A stretch of 64,000 nucleotides of DNA from PALSA-612 sp963765295 (lineage in GTDB: Bacteria; Actinomycetota; Thermoleophilia; Gaiellales; Gaiellaceae), in contig CAVXVO010000006.1 in assembly GCA_963765295.1 (NCBI GenBank), forward strand, positions 1-64,000, given 5' to 3'. This document shows positions 26,957 to 34,784 of the stretch, piece by piece. How positions within the stretch are numbered: the stretch's first letter is position 1; every line of letters begins with the position of its first letter. Both the position numbers and the translations under genes were made by a program. A model generated the notes under the pieces. It did not search any database. It was not told the DNA's origin and saw only the letters and a list, made by a program, of their open reading frames with translations.

Positions 26957-27153
26957 CTGACCGCGTGCGTGCCCGGATCGCCGAGTACGAGGCCGCCGGA
27001 CTGACGACGATCGTGCTCAACCCCTCACCGCCCGACGTCTGGTTCCCCCTCTACGAAGGCCACTTCCCGGACGCCGCTCTCGCGCAGGCACCGGAGTTCT
27101 CATTCCCGGACTACCTCCGCGTAATCGATACGACACTCGACCTGCTGAACTAG
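26957..27153 (+). pseudogene. C-terminal fragment of an LLM-class (F420-type) oxidoreductase
   Basis: About 63 residues (RVRARIAEYEAAGLTTIVLN, PDYLRVIDTTLDLLN) form the C-terminus of a luciferase-like monooxygenase/F420-dependent reductase, with stop TAG at 27151. The rest of the roughly 330-residue protein is absent: the upstream sequence is the HTH fragment. It is a junction product. Confidence 0.6.
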
Positions 27154-27176
27154 CCGGTAACCAAGCTCTTTCGGAA

Positions 27177-27446
27177 ATGCCGCTGCCGCTTGGAATGGCC
27201 AAGCACGACGACCGCTCACCCGTCTTCGCCGAGCTCGACCGTGTAGGCGCCAGCTTCGGCAAAGCCGGCACCCGCGACTACGTCTGCGTCCAGCTCGGCG
27301 TGGACGAAGTGAAGTTGCTCGGGCCGCCGCGCGAGCATCCCCGCCGTTCATGGCTCGGGCCTGACTGGCAGTTCCTCGAACTGCTCGCCGCCCTGCCCGA
27401 CGACGCCGGGGTGCAGGCCGTGTGGCGGGCGCTCGAGAACCGCTAG
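27177..27446 (+). CDS. Hypothetical 89-aa protein
   Basis: No known domain is recognised. The C-terminal part (WLGPDWQFLELLAALPDDAG, VQAVWRALENR) is matched by a fragment at 38646-38765, so this is a small family in this genome. A start at ATG 27195 is also possible. No clear ribosome binding site is seen. Confidence 0.45.
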   Translation: MPLPLGMAKHDDRSPVFAELDRVGASFGKAGTRDYVCVQLGVDEVKLLGPPREHPRRSWLGPDWQFLELLAALPDDAGVQAVWRALENR

Positions 27447-27529
27447 CCCTGCTCTTTGACGTCAGCCGCCCACGGTAGGAGACTGGGGGCGTCAGGCGAA
27501 CCTGGCGCGGCAGGCAGAGAGGAGTGTGC

Positions 27530-28317
27530 ATGTATCGCTTTCGAACACTTGGCCGAGGCGGGCGACTTGTCTTGGCGCTCGCTGCGGGCGCGGCGGTATT
27601 CGGGATCGCGACGGCCGTGCAGGCGAGCATCCCGGACGCGTCCGGCGTGATCCACGGCTGTTACAACACCCAGCTCGCGCACGGCAACCCGACAGGTGCG
27701 TTACGCGTGATCGACACCGCGAAGCCGAACGGGAACTGCGCGTCCTGGGAGGCGGCGGTGAGCTGGAACGCCAACGGCGTCACGGGCACCCGCGGGCCAA
27801 CCGGGGCTCCGGGGCCGACCGGGCCGAAGGGCGCTACCGGGGCGAAGGGTTCGACCGGGGCGAAGGGCGACTGGAGGGCGACGGGGCGAAGGGCGCTACC
27901 GGTGGGGCAGGCCCGACCGGGGCGAGTGGGCCGAGCGCCTTCACAGGCAGGATCACCGCAATTCCGGCGACGTCCTCGGGTCTCCAGAGTGCCTGGGGGG
28001 CCGCAAGCGGGGTCTCGACCAGTAGCGGCACGGAGGCAGCAGTTGAGACCGCCTCGCCGAACGCCGCGTTCACGGCTCAAGACTTCTACGTGGAAAAGAC
28101 CGGCGGGGACATACCGTCGCTCGATTCGATCTCAGTCTCCCTGGTCGTGAACGGAACCCCAACGTTTGTCTGCTCGATCGGCTTCCACTTCTGCTCGAGT
28201 GTTGGGACGGTCTCGGTACCGGCAGATAGCACCCTCTCGATCCAAGTGACCATGAACGCCTCGAACGGCGCTATCCCCGGATACGACCTCTTGTTCGGCT
28301 GGCGCGCCACGAACTAG
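27530..28317 (+). pseudogene. Collagen-like secreted protein, one frameshift in the Gly-X-Y tract
   Basis: ATG 27530 follows AGGAG. A signal peptide is followed by the IPDASGVIHGCYN head (with RVID and VSWNANG motifs) and Gly-X-Y repeats (GPTGAPGPTGPKGATGAKG). The frame shifts near 27870, inside the repeats, and then continues for 145 residues. This C-terminal beta domain holds a CSIGFHFC pair and ends LLFGWRATN at TAG 28315. With one indel repaired the protein has about 262 residues. It is likely a surface trimer-forming protein. The break in repetitive DNA could be slippage, an assembly error or phase variation. Confidence 0.7.
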
Positions 28318-28385
28318 GTAAGACCCGGGCTGACCTGGGCGCCAGCGGCCACAAGCGCGGGCGGTTCGGACGACGAGCCGCCCGC

Positions 28386-28545
28386 TCACTGCCCGCGCAA
28401 GCGATGTCTCCGCTTGACCGGCGCGCGAAGCGTCTCCCGGATCGGATCGGATCGACGTCGTCGGCCTGAAGGTTTCGCAGACAGGCGAGCGCCAACTGCG
28501 CGTCATCGAGAGTCAGCGACGCAGGTGGACTGGTTTCCTCGTCGG
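28386..28545 (-). pseudogene. Second copy of the LTLDD small-protein family, frameshifted
   Basis: SLTLDDAQLALACLRNLQADDVDPIR is followed by a shift into VKRRHRLRGQ and TGA at 28386. The shift is explained by GATCG occurring three times in tandem (28437-28451), one more unit than the reading frame allows. The copy at 21575-21934 shows the unbroken version. No start codon is evident on the upstream side. Confidence 0.55.
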
Positions 28546-28577
28546 CCGGGCCGCACGACGCTCGCCCAGGTGAGCGC

Positions 28578-29087
28578 TTACGTCTCGGCTTCGCCTTCTC
28601 CGGTGGTCCATGGCGCGATGTCGTCCTCGGCGCTGCTTCGTTTGACGATGAGGTCAACTGAGTCGTCGTCTGTCCAGACCCAGACCATGTCGCTGTCCGG
28701 GTAGACGACCGCACCGACGGCCGCTGCTTTGGAGGAAAACATCGCGACGCGGGCGGTTGAGCCGCTGTTGTTTCGCACGAGGTGTGCTCCGGCGGGACCG
28801 GCGGGGAAAAAGACGATGTCCCATGGTTCGAGCTGGTCTTCTCCGCCCGGATGCCGCAGGGTTGGCGTGCCTGAGACGACCAGGAGCCACTCCTCGTCAG
28901 GATTTTCGTAGTGGTAGGGGCCGACAGCCTGGCCGGGAGGTAGCTCATAGACGCTGAGCCCGGTACGGGTGGCGCCGAACATCCTCCCTACTCCGGTGCT
29001 GTTCCGCCGGAAACTGTCAGGCAGCTGTGGACGCGGGTCGCACGCGATCTCGGCGAGGTTGGCCCGCCGAACCGGGTCAGTACTCAT
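28578..29087 (-). CDS. Cupin-domain protein
   Basis: The protein has 169 residues. The beta-barrel core shows cupin motif 1 (PYHYENPDEEWLLVVSGTP, with the His and Glu metal ligands) and motif 2 (DIVFFPAGPAGAHLVRN with the final His). It should bind a metal. The substrate is unknown; relatives include small isomerases and oxygenases. ATG 29087 follows AAAGGAG. It is a single gene with no close operon partner. Confidence 0.8.
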   Translation of the reverse strand: MSTDPVRRANLAEIACDPRPQLPDSFRRNSTGVGRMFGATRTGLSVYELPPGQAVGPYHYENPDEEWLLVVSGTPTLRHPGGEDQLEPWDIVFFPAGPAGAHLVRNNSGSTARVAMFSSKAAAVGAVVYPDSDMVWVWTDDDSVDLIVKRSSAEDDIAPWTTGEGEAET

Positions 29088-29871
29088 CGAACTCCTTTCC
29101 TAGGTTTTCACCAGAGGAGACTGCGTCGCTTCTCGAGAATCATCGCGGCGGAGCCCGAGCACGTGGGGTCGATCACTTGGCCTGGGCGGGTTGATGCGCA
29201 ATGGATGCTCGATGGAAGGTCGTTGAACGTCCATTAGGCGTGCCGCGTTATGCGGTCAGACTGCCTCGCGTGTCGCGAGTGCGGAGTCGCCTGCTCCTCC
29301 CGCCATGGTCGGGCGTGGGACTCCCTACGGGATCCACGTATCGAGCCGAAGCAGCGTCACGGAAAGCTACTGATGGCTACCCGCATCGCCAAGCCGACAC
29401 TTTCCTTTGCACAGCACACCCGTACCGCCTCAGCAGTGAGGGCCGCTTCTGGTGGTGCGGGTCCCTTATCCCAGAAATACCGCCTGACCCTGGCCGCCCC
29501 GGGGTCAGGTGCGTTTGCGACAAATCTGAGCCGTTTCGCAAACAAGCCCGGAGAGAGGCGGGCCTTGTTTGCGCGTTTGTGCTGGACGCGGGCCTTGCTT
29601 GCGAAACAGGCGACGCGGCACAGCGACCCGGCCGTTCGCCAAAGTCTCCTAGCACTCGGATCAACGATGGCAGCACGGTGGCCCCTGCGGCGCCGGGCGC
29701 GAGCGGCGAGGGAGTTGCGCCGCCCGGTCGCCTCGAGGGCTAGCGACCTTCTGGCCCGTCAGGGTGCGGCTTCGTCGAGTACGCCTCCCGCGCCGCGATC
29801 ATCCCTAGCCGATGGCGGTGGAGGAGAGCGCGCTGACCCGCGTCGGCGGCGGGTCGAGGTAGACCGGCGGC
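29088..29871. other. Long intergenic stretch without a convincing gene
   Basis: Several short open frames overlap on both strands, but none has a family signature or ribosome binding site. The stretch contains the inverted/direct repeat group at 29533-29607 and a CTGACCC / GGGGTCAG hairpin near 29485-29510. Confidence 0.5.
29533..29607. repeat. Three-part inverted repeat with two alternative hairpins
   Basis: The left arm GTTTCGCAAACAAGCCCG (29533-29550) can pair with CGGGCCTTGTTTGCG (29559-29573) or with CGGGCCTTGCTTGCGAAAC (29589-29607). The first gives a 14-pair stem with an 8-base loop and the second extends further; the two are mutually exclusive. No T-run follows. Function unknown. Confidence 0.55.
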
Positions 29872-31020
29872 TCAAGCGCGGAGCGTGTTCTGCTGTGCCT
29901 GGCCGTGGACGGGGGACCATCGGAGTCGTGTGCGGAGCCAGAGCGCGACGTAGACGAGTCCGACGAGGACCGGGACCTCGATCAGCGGGCCGACCACACC
30001 GGCGAGCGCCTGCCCGGAGGTGGCGCCGAAGACGCCGACCGAGACGGCGATCGCGAGTTCGAAGTCGTTCGAGGCGACGGTGAAGGAGAGGCTGGCGGTC
30101 TGCGGGTAGGGGAAGCGCATCAGCCAGCCGGCCGCGAAGCCGGCGACCCACATGAGCGCGAAGTAGGCGAGCAGGGGGAGTGCGATCATGGCGACTTCCT
30201 GCGGCTGGGAGGTGATCTGGTCGCCCTGGATCGCGAACAGGAGCACGATCGTGAACAGCAGGCCGTAGAGGGTGATCGGGGCGATCCGCGGGATGAACTG
30301 CCGCTCGTACCAGTCGCGTCCGCGGCGTCGGATGCCGATCCTGCGGGTGAGGTACCCGGCGGCGAGCGGGATGCCGAGGAAGATCAGCACCGTCTTCGCG
30401 ACCTGCCATATGCCGACCTCGAACCCTTGTGTGTCGAGGCCCAGCCAGCCCGGGAGGATGGTCAGGTAGAAGTAGCCGAGGAACGAGTAGGCGACGACCT
30501 GGAAGAGCGCGTTGAAGACGACGAGCACGGCGGTGCGGTCGCGGTCTCCCAGGGCGATGTCGTTCCAGATCAGCACCATGGCGATGCAGCGGGCCAGACC
30601 GACGATGATCACGCCCGTCCGGTAGGCCGGCTGGTCGGGCAGGAGCAGCCAGGCGAGCGTGAACATCAGCGCCGGCCCGACGACCCAGGAGAGGAACAGC
30701 GAGACGCCGAAGAAGCGCCGGTTGCTGACGCCGTCGTGGCTCATGTGGCCGAGGTCCTCGTAGCGAACCTTCGCCAGCACCGGGTACATCATCAGCAGCA
30801 GCCCGGCGGCGATCGGCAGGCTGACCGTTCCGACCTGGAGCTTGTTGAGCCCGTCGTTCAGGCTCGGGACGAGCGAGCCGAGTCCGAGGCCGACCCCCAT
30901 CGCGAGCGCGATCCACAACGGCAGGAAGCGGTCAAGGGTCGAGAGCTGTACGGCGCCGGTCGGGGCTGGCGTCGGACAGGCGGGAACGGCCTCGCGACGG
31001 GGTCGTTCAGCGACAGCCAC
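29872..31020 (-). CDS. acr3: ACR3-family arsenite efflux permease
   Basis: The protein has about 382 residues and ten predicted membrane helices. Typical ACR3 segments are LPIAAGLLLMMYPVLAKVRY, VGLARCIAMVLIWNDIALGD with the essential Cys, and ASNDFELAIAVSVG with the conserved Glu. It exports arsenite using the proton gradient. The gene follows arsR on the same strand. The GTG at 31020 overlaps the arsR end by 14 bases and is my chosen start; an in-frame start at 31071 would add 17 residues. It is co-transcribed with, and controlled by, ArsR. Confidence 0.92.
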   Translation of the reverse strand: MAVAERPRREAVPACPTPAPTGAVQLSTLDRFLPLWIALAMGVGLGLGSLVPSLNDGLNKLQVGTVSLPIAAGLLLMMYPVLAKVRYEDLGHMSHDGVSNRRFFGVSLFLSWVVGPALMFTLAWLLLPDQPAYRTGVIIVGLARCIAMVLIWNDIALGDRDRTAVLVVFNALFQVVAYSFLGYFYLTILPGWLGLDTQGFEVGIWQVAKTVLIFLGIPLAAGYLTRRIGIRRRGRDWYERQFIPRIAPITLYGLLFTIVLLFAIQGDQITSQPQEVAMIALPLLAYFALMWVAGFAAGWLMRFPYPQTASLSFTVASNDFELAIAVSVGVFGATSGQALAGVVGPLIEVPVLVGLVYVALWLRTRLRWSPVHGQAQQNTLRA

Positions 31021-31360
31021 GGGCTTCGTCGTCCTTGAGCGCAGCCGCGTTCTCGACGAGGCCGCCGACAAGCCGGTCTAGCTTCGCCAACCGTTCGCGG
31101 CTCGCGCAGTAGGAGACGCGCGGTCCCTCGATCTCGCCTTCGATCAGCCCGGCTTCCTTCAGTACCTTCAGATGCTGGGAGACGGTCGCCTGGGCAAGTG
31201 GCAGCTCCTCGACGATCTCGCCGCAGGAGCAGACGTCCCGCGCGAGCAAGAGGCGAAGGATCCGTACCCGGGCCGGGTGCCCAAGCGCCTTCGCGAGCAC
31301 CGCCAACTCCCCGTCCAGAGCGGTCGCAGGCACCTGAACCTCGGCGGTGACGGTGATCAC
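31007..31360 (-). CDS. arsR: ArsR-family metalloregulator
   Basis: The protein has 117 residues and a winged helix with the ArsR recognition region (LPLAQATVSQHLKVLKEAGL). DVCSCGE matches the ELCVCDL-type As(III) site in helix 3, giving two cysteines for thiolate binding. It should repress the operon until arsenite binds. The GTG at 31360 overlaps the stop of the preceding DUF2180 gene by four bases (GTGA). The downstream gene is the ACR3 pump. Confidence 0.9.
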   Translation of the reverse strand: MITVTAEVQVPATALDGELAVLAKALGHPARVRILRLLLARDVCSCGEIVEELPLAQATVSQHLKVLKEAGLIEGEIEGPRVSYCASRERLAKLDRLVGGLVENAAALKDDEARGCR

Positions 31361-31575
31361 ACCAGCACCGACGCCCGGCGTCGGCCGTTCACCTCGGGAC
31401 CGTGGGCAGGGAGAGGGGTTGCCGACGGGTCGTGAGGGCAGCCGTAGAGAGTGCCGCCCACCCGGTACGAGGCGGCGGCGCGAAGGTGGACGAAGCAGAG
31501 GCCGACACCGCACTGACGGCACGTGCCTACGGCCGGAATCTCCTCGCCCTGAAGCGCGCACTCGTGGCAGTTCAT
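31357..31575 (-). CDS. DUF2180-like small cysteine-rich protein
   Basis: The protein has 72 residues: MNCHECAL, then GTCRQCGVGLCFVHL and a later GCPHDP give CxxC/CxxC and Cys/His pairs able to bind zinc. The pattern fits DUF2180. It is the first gene of the arsenic operon, with an AAGGAGG site before ATG 31575 and a four-base overlap with arsR. The tight coupling suggests a role in metalloid handling or regulation, which is unproven. Confidence 0.75.
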   Translation of the reverse strand: MNCHECALQGEEIPAVGTCRQCGVGLCFVHLRAAASYRVGGTLYGCPHDPSATPLPAHGPEVNGRRRASVLV

Positions 31576-31731
31576 TCCGAGCCTCCTTCGGCGAAAATCC
31601 GTAGGTGGGTCCAGTGCTGATCGCTCATCGTCGATCGACGATAAGGCCGGAACGGCCGTCGGACATCCGCGTTCCGCCACAGCCCCGTTGCGGGAGAACC
31701 CTGACGCCCGGCTCTGCTCTACTCCCAACCG

Positions 31732-31915
31732 TGATCGTCTACGCGCTCGTCGACGCACGCGACGACCCGGCCACCCGCTCGGCGACGCGGTCGACGTCTA
31801 CCTGCGCCGCGACGACGCGGAGCGTGATCTCGCCGGGATCGTCGGGGACGAGCCGGGGCGGGCGCCGTACTTCTCGGTGCTCAAGGTCGAACTCGTCACC
31901 GGCTGCTCGAACTAG
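31732..31915 (+). pseudogene. Small conserved protein, frameshifted
   Basis: GTG 31732 gives VIVYALVDARDDPATR. A shift near 31780 gives AVDVYLRRDDAERDLAGIVG, PYFSVLKVELVTGCSN and a stop at 31913. The joined product of about 60 residues is a strand-helix-strand protein without an assigned function. The gene is divergent from the arsenic operon. Confidence 0.45.
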
Positions 31916-32273
31916 CCGCCGGGGCGACCCGGGGTCGCACCCGGTCGGCTCGAGGGCCGCGATCAGGTGGGTCGGGAGCCCGCAGGGGCGCGTGTCCGGC
32001 GTACTCGTGGACGACCGCTGGCCGAGCCGCCCGAGGTACGTGCTCGAGGTGATCCAGGGGCTCGCGGATCACGCTCGACGAGGGCGTCGTCGAGGGCTGG
32101 GAGCACCCCGGCGAGGAGCCACCGACCTGCCTGCGGCGCAGGCAGGCAGAAGGGGGAGGGTGCCCGCGGCTCGTCACACGCGTGAACGGGTTAAACAGGG
32201 GCTTTTACGCTGGCTCGAGCGCCGCCGGAAGCCCCCGACGTGCAGGGCATCGACGTCGTCTGGTGTTCGCCGC
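31916..32273. other. No gene identified
   Basis: Open frames exist, but none carries a recognisable motif or a start with a ribosome binding site. Confidence 0.4.
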
Positions 32274-32633
32274 TCATGAAGGCGACGACCACAAGGCAAC
32301 GCTGAGCAGCAGCAGAGCAAAGCCGACCGCAACCCCAACGGTGACGGCAAGAGCGAGGCGATGCCTCACGTTCCGTCTTCCAGCCAAGGAGAACACGGCC
32401 AGCCCGACGAGCCCACCGGGAAGCAGCCAACTGATCCCCAGGTAGGCCGCGAGCACCCCCCAGTCCTGAAAGATCGAGATGTCCAGCCACCTGCCGACCA
32501 GGGACGGTAGTGCGGTAACCAGCACAGCGCAGACCGCCCCAACCAGGAGCCAGCCGGGCCTGTCCCTCGTCTCCTGCACCGGCCCGCCACCGACGCGAAC
32601 CTCTACGCTCGCCCTCCCGGCACTCACGCGCAC
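32274..32633 (-). CDS. Small integral membrane protein
   Basis: The protein has 119 residues and three hydrophobic segments: VGAVCAVLVTALPSLVG, AAYLGISWLLPGGLVGLAVF, and LALAVTVGVAVGFALLLLSV. No family is recognised. It lies on the same strand as the membrane protein and ligase cluster upstream, and its upstream region carries one copy of the shared motif (32700-32729). Confidence 0.6.
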   Translation of the reverse strand: MRVSAGRASVEVRVGGGPVQETRDRPGWLLVGAVCAVLVTALPSLVGRWLDISIFQDWGVLAAYLGISWLLPGGLVGLAVFSLAGRRNVRHRLALAVTVGVAVGFALLLLSVALWSSPS

Positions 32634-32699
32634 CTCTTCCCGGCTCTACGCCTCCCCGTAACTATCCGCTCGAGGCGCCCCGATGGACATCAGGGCAGC

Positions 32700-32729
32700 C
32701 ACTGACCCCGACTGCCGTGATCTACCGAC
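32700..32729 (-). repeat. Shared upstream motif, copy 1
   Basis: The plus-strand pattern is CTGACCCvGrCTGCCG then bGATCTACCGA. The motif occurs three times in this cluster, each time upstream of a minus-strand gene. This copy is 67-96 bases before the start at 32633. It may be an operator or a scattered intergenic repeat. Confidence 0.6.
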
Positions 32730-32747
32730 CACAGGATGACGCGCCGC

Positions 32748-33305
32748 TTATGGATACCAGCTATCGGGCACACAGCCTGCGGCGCCCCAGATCGCAGGGG
32801 CGACGACGATCAGAACGGCCGACGCTGCGGCGTACACGACCACGAACCCGACCATCAGCTGGCGCCTATGGTCAGAGTGACGCGCCACAAACCCGCCGAT
32901 CACCCACAGGACGCCGCCGATGATCGCCGCTATCGCCGGCGGCCAGTTCGACATCGGCCACCCTCCCGGAACCGTGCCATGCGCATCCTGGCAGGGGAAG
33001 AGTCCGCCGCCCTCGGCGACGGCGACCAACCCGCTCGCGAGCCAGGTAACGAACCCGAGGATCGCCGCCACGAGCAGCCACAGCATCGTCTTCGTCCGCT
33101 CTTCGCGCTCCCTCTCCTCGAAGGGGTCGCTCTCACGGACGCTCCTCAGCCGGTCAGGCGCCACCGACTCACGAGCCTGACCAAGCTTGTCCGCCGGTGC
33201 CCACTTCTCGTTCGGAGGGATGACCACGCCCATAGCAACAGCTCCAAGCCATACGCCTGCGCAGACAGCCTCTCGCACCCCACTCCACTCGGTATCCGAG
33301 CACAC
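32748..33305 (-). CDS. Integral membrane protein of unknown function
   Basis: The protein has up to 185 residues. An N-terminal hydrophobic stretch is followed by a charged middle (RESDPFEEREREERTK) and three membrane segments (MLWLLVAAILGFVTWLASGL, AIAAIIGGVLWVIGGFVA, LMVGFVVVYAAASAVLIVV). Two cysteines face the same side. GTG 33305 directly follows copy 2 of the shared motif; a later ATG near 33239 is possible. Function unknown. Confidence 0.6.
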   Translation of the reverse strand: MCSDTEWSGVREAVCAGVWLGAVAMGVVIPPNEKWAPADKLGQARESVAPDRLRSVRESDPFEEREREERTKTMLWLLVAAILGFVTWLASGLVAVAEGGGLFPCQDAHGTVPGGWPMSNWPPAIAAIIGGVLWVIGGFVARHSDHRRQLMVGFVVVYAAASAVLIVVAPAIWGAAGCVPDSWYP

Positions 33306-33333
33306 GCTGACCCGGGCTGCCGGGATCTACCGA
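33306..33333 (-). repeat. Shared upstream motif, copy 2
   Basis: This is the same CTGACCCvGrCTGCCG-bGATCTACCGA motif. It ends at the GTG start of the 32748-33305 gene and contains the stop codon (CTA on the plus strand) of the gene before it. Confidence 0.6.
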
Positions 33334-34784
33334 GGCTTGTTCCACTGGGTGGAGAGCAGCTCGAACGCGTATGAGCCCTGGTTTGGCGCGCTGTCTCCGC
33401 CGCCTCCGGCGCGGTTGTTGTACTCGCGTCCGGCGAAGACGGCGAACATGATCCGTTCCGGGTCGCCGATGCGGCGGCTGTCCAACAAGAGCGTCAGGGT
33501 GTGTCCGGCGACAATCGCTGGCGCGACGTCCGCCTGCCGCCCACCTGACCTGCGGACGAGCATCACGCGGGACGGCACCGCGGCGTGTACGCCGAGGAGG
33601 TAGTCGTACTGCTTGGGGTCGCGCTTGCCGTGCGTCGAGATCGTCACGAGCAGCATGTCGGTGAACGCTCGACGCGCTGAGAACGCGAGCGGCGCCGTCT
33701 TGGCGAACTCGACCTGGAAGCGGAGGACCATCCCTGACTGGCTGGCTTCGACCGCGCTGATGTCTGGCCCACGGCCGCCTCGCACGTCTGCGAGCGGATC
33801 GGTGTGCCGCGCCCCACTAGCCGCCGACGCCATGAACCCGAACACGGCGATGACGACGGCGAGCACGGCGAGTGTCACCCGGCCGCCGATCGGTCGGGCG
33901 GAGATGATCCCGATCACTGCTGCTGCTGCGACGATGATTCCCCAGCCCGGGGTCAGGGCTGGGAAGCCGATCCCGACCGTCCAGTCTGTCCAGCCGCGCT
34001 TTGCGACTTGCTCCAGCCAGAAGTCTCCGAAGGCGACCGCGACCCCGTAGCAGAGCAGCAGGGCGAGGACCGCGCGGAACAGTGCGCGCAGCCGTCGGTT
34101 GACGACTGTCGGGATGCAGCGCCAGAGGAGCAGCGCGCTCCAGGCGAGCAGCACGCCGTCCATTCCCTCGTGGTGTCCGTGGTGGACGGCAACGTGCAGG
34201 TCCCTGATACCAGGCTCGCTCCGAATCGCCCCGGTCTGGTAGAGGCTGCCGAGCAAAGGCACCCGGTCGAGGTAGAAGCCCAGGTCGGCCGCCATCGACG
34301 GCACAGCCATGGCAAACAGGACCACGGCCAGAGCAAGACGAACCCAATCCCCGCGATCCCACCCACCCTCGACCGGACGACCCGGCGAAGATCTGGCCGC
34401 GAGTGTGAGCAGGAAGGCGATCGTGACGCCGACGGCCCCGATGGCGTTCAGCGGCCGGGCGTCCCAGTTGGAGTCCCTGACGAAGGCCAACCCGACAGCG
34501 CACAGCCCGATCGCGACGAGCGCGAGCACGCGCAGGAACCGGCCCTGCAGACGGTCGAGCAGAAGCACCAGGATCGCGATCGCGGCGAGCGCGACCGGAT
34601 AACCCAGGAAGACCAGCACACGACTCGCCCCGGCAACCGGCCCGCTGCCCGTCACACGCCAAAGCACACTCGCCGGCAGGCGCCAGTAGGTGACGAAGAT
34701 CTCGACCGCGACGACACCGAACAACGCCCAAACGACAAACGGTGCGACCGACCCGCGGGGACGCGAGCGGGCGAACATCCCCAC
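33327..34784 (-). CDS. Polytopic membrane protein with C-terminal extracytoplasmic domain
   Basis: The protein has 485 residues. The first 330 contain about ten membrane helices (FVVWALFGVVAVEIFVTYWR, GYPVALAAIAILVLLL, IIVAAAAVIGIISA). Between them is a His-rich loop, DLHVAVHHGHHEGMDG, which could bind metal or serve as an active site. The last 140 residues (VLRFQVEFAKTAPLAFSAR, DMLLVTISTHGKRD) look like a soluble beta domain. It starts right after the AMP-ligase stop, so the two are co-translated. No family is assigned. Confidence 0.65.
   Translation of the reverse strand: MGMFARSRPRGSVAPFVVWALFGVVAVEIFVTYWRLPASVLWRVTGSGPVAGASRVLVFLGYPVALAAIAILVLLLDRLQGRFLRVLALVAIGLCAVGLAFVRDSNWDARPLNAIGAVGVTIAFLLTLAARSSPGRPVEGGWDRGDWVRLALAVVLFAMAVPSMAADLGFYLDRVPLLGSLYQTGAIRSEPGIRDLHVAVHHGHHEGMDGVLLAWSALLLWRCIPTVVNRRLRALFRAVLALLLCYGVAVAFGDFWLEQVAKRGWTDWTVGIGFPALTPGWGIIVAAAAVIGIISARPIGGRVTLAVLAVVIAVFGFMASAASGARHTDPLADVRGGRGPDISAVEASQSGMVLRFQVEFAKTAPLAFSARRAFTDMLLVTISTHGKRDPKQYDYLLGVHAAVPSRVMLVRRSGGRQADVAPAIVAGHTLTLLLDSRRIGDPERIMFAVFAGREYNNRAGGGGDSAPNQGSYAFELLSTQWNKPR

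Noticed and set aside
29201..30083. Plus-strand open frames of 180-277 codons
   Set aside because: No start with a ribosome binding site, no family pattern, and part overlaps the ACR3 gene on the other strand.
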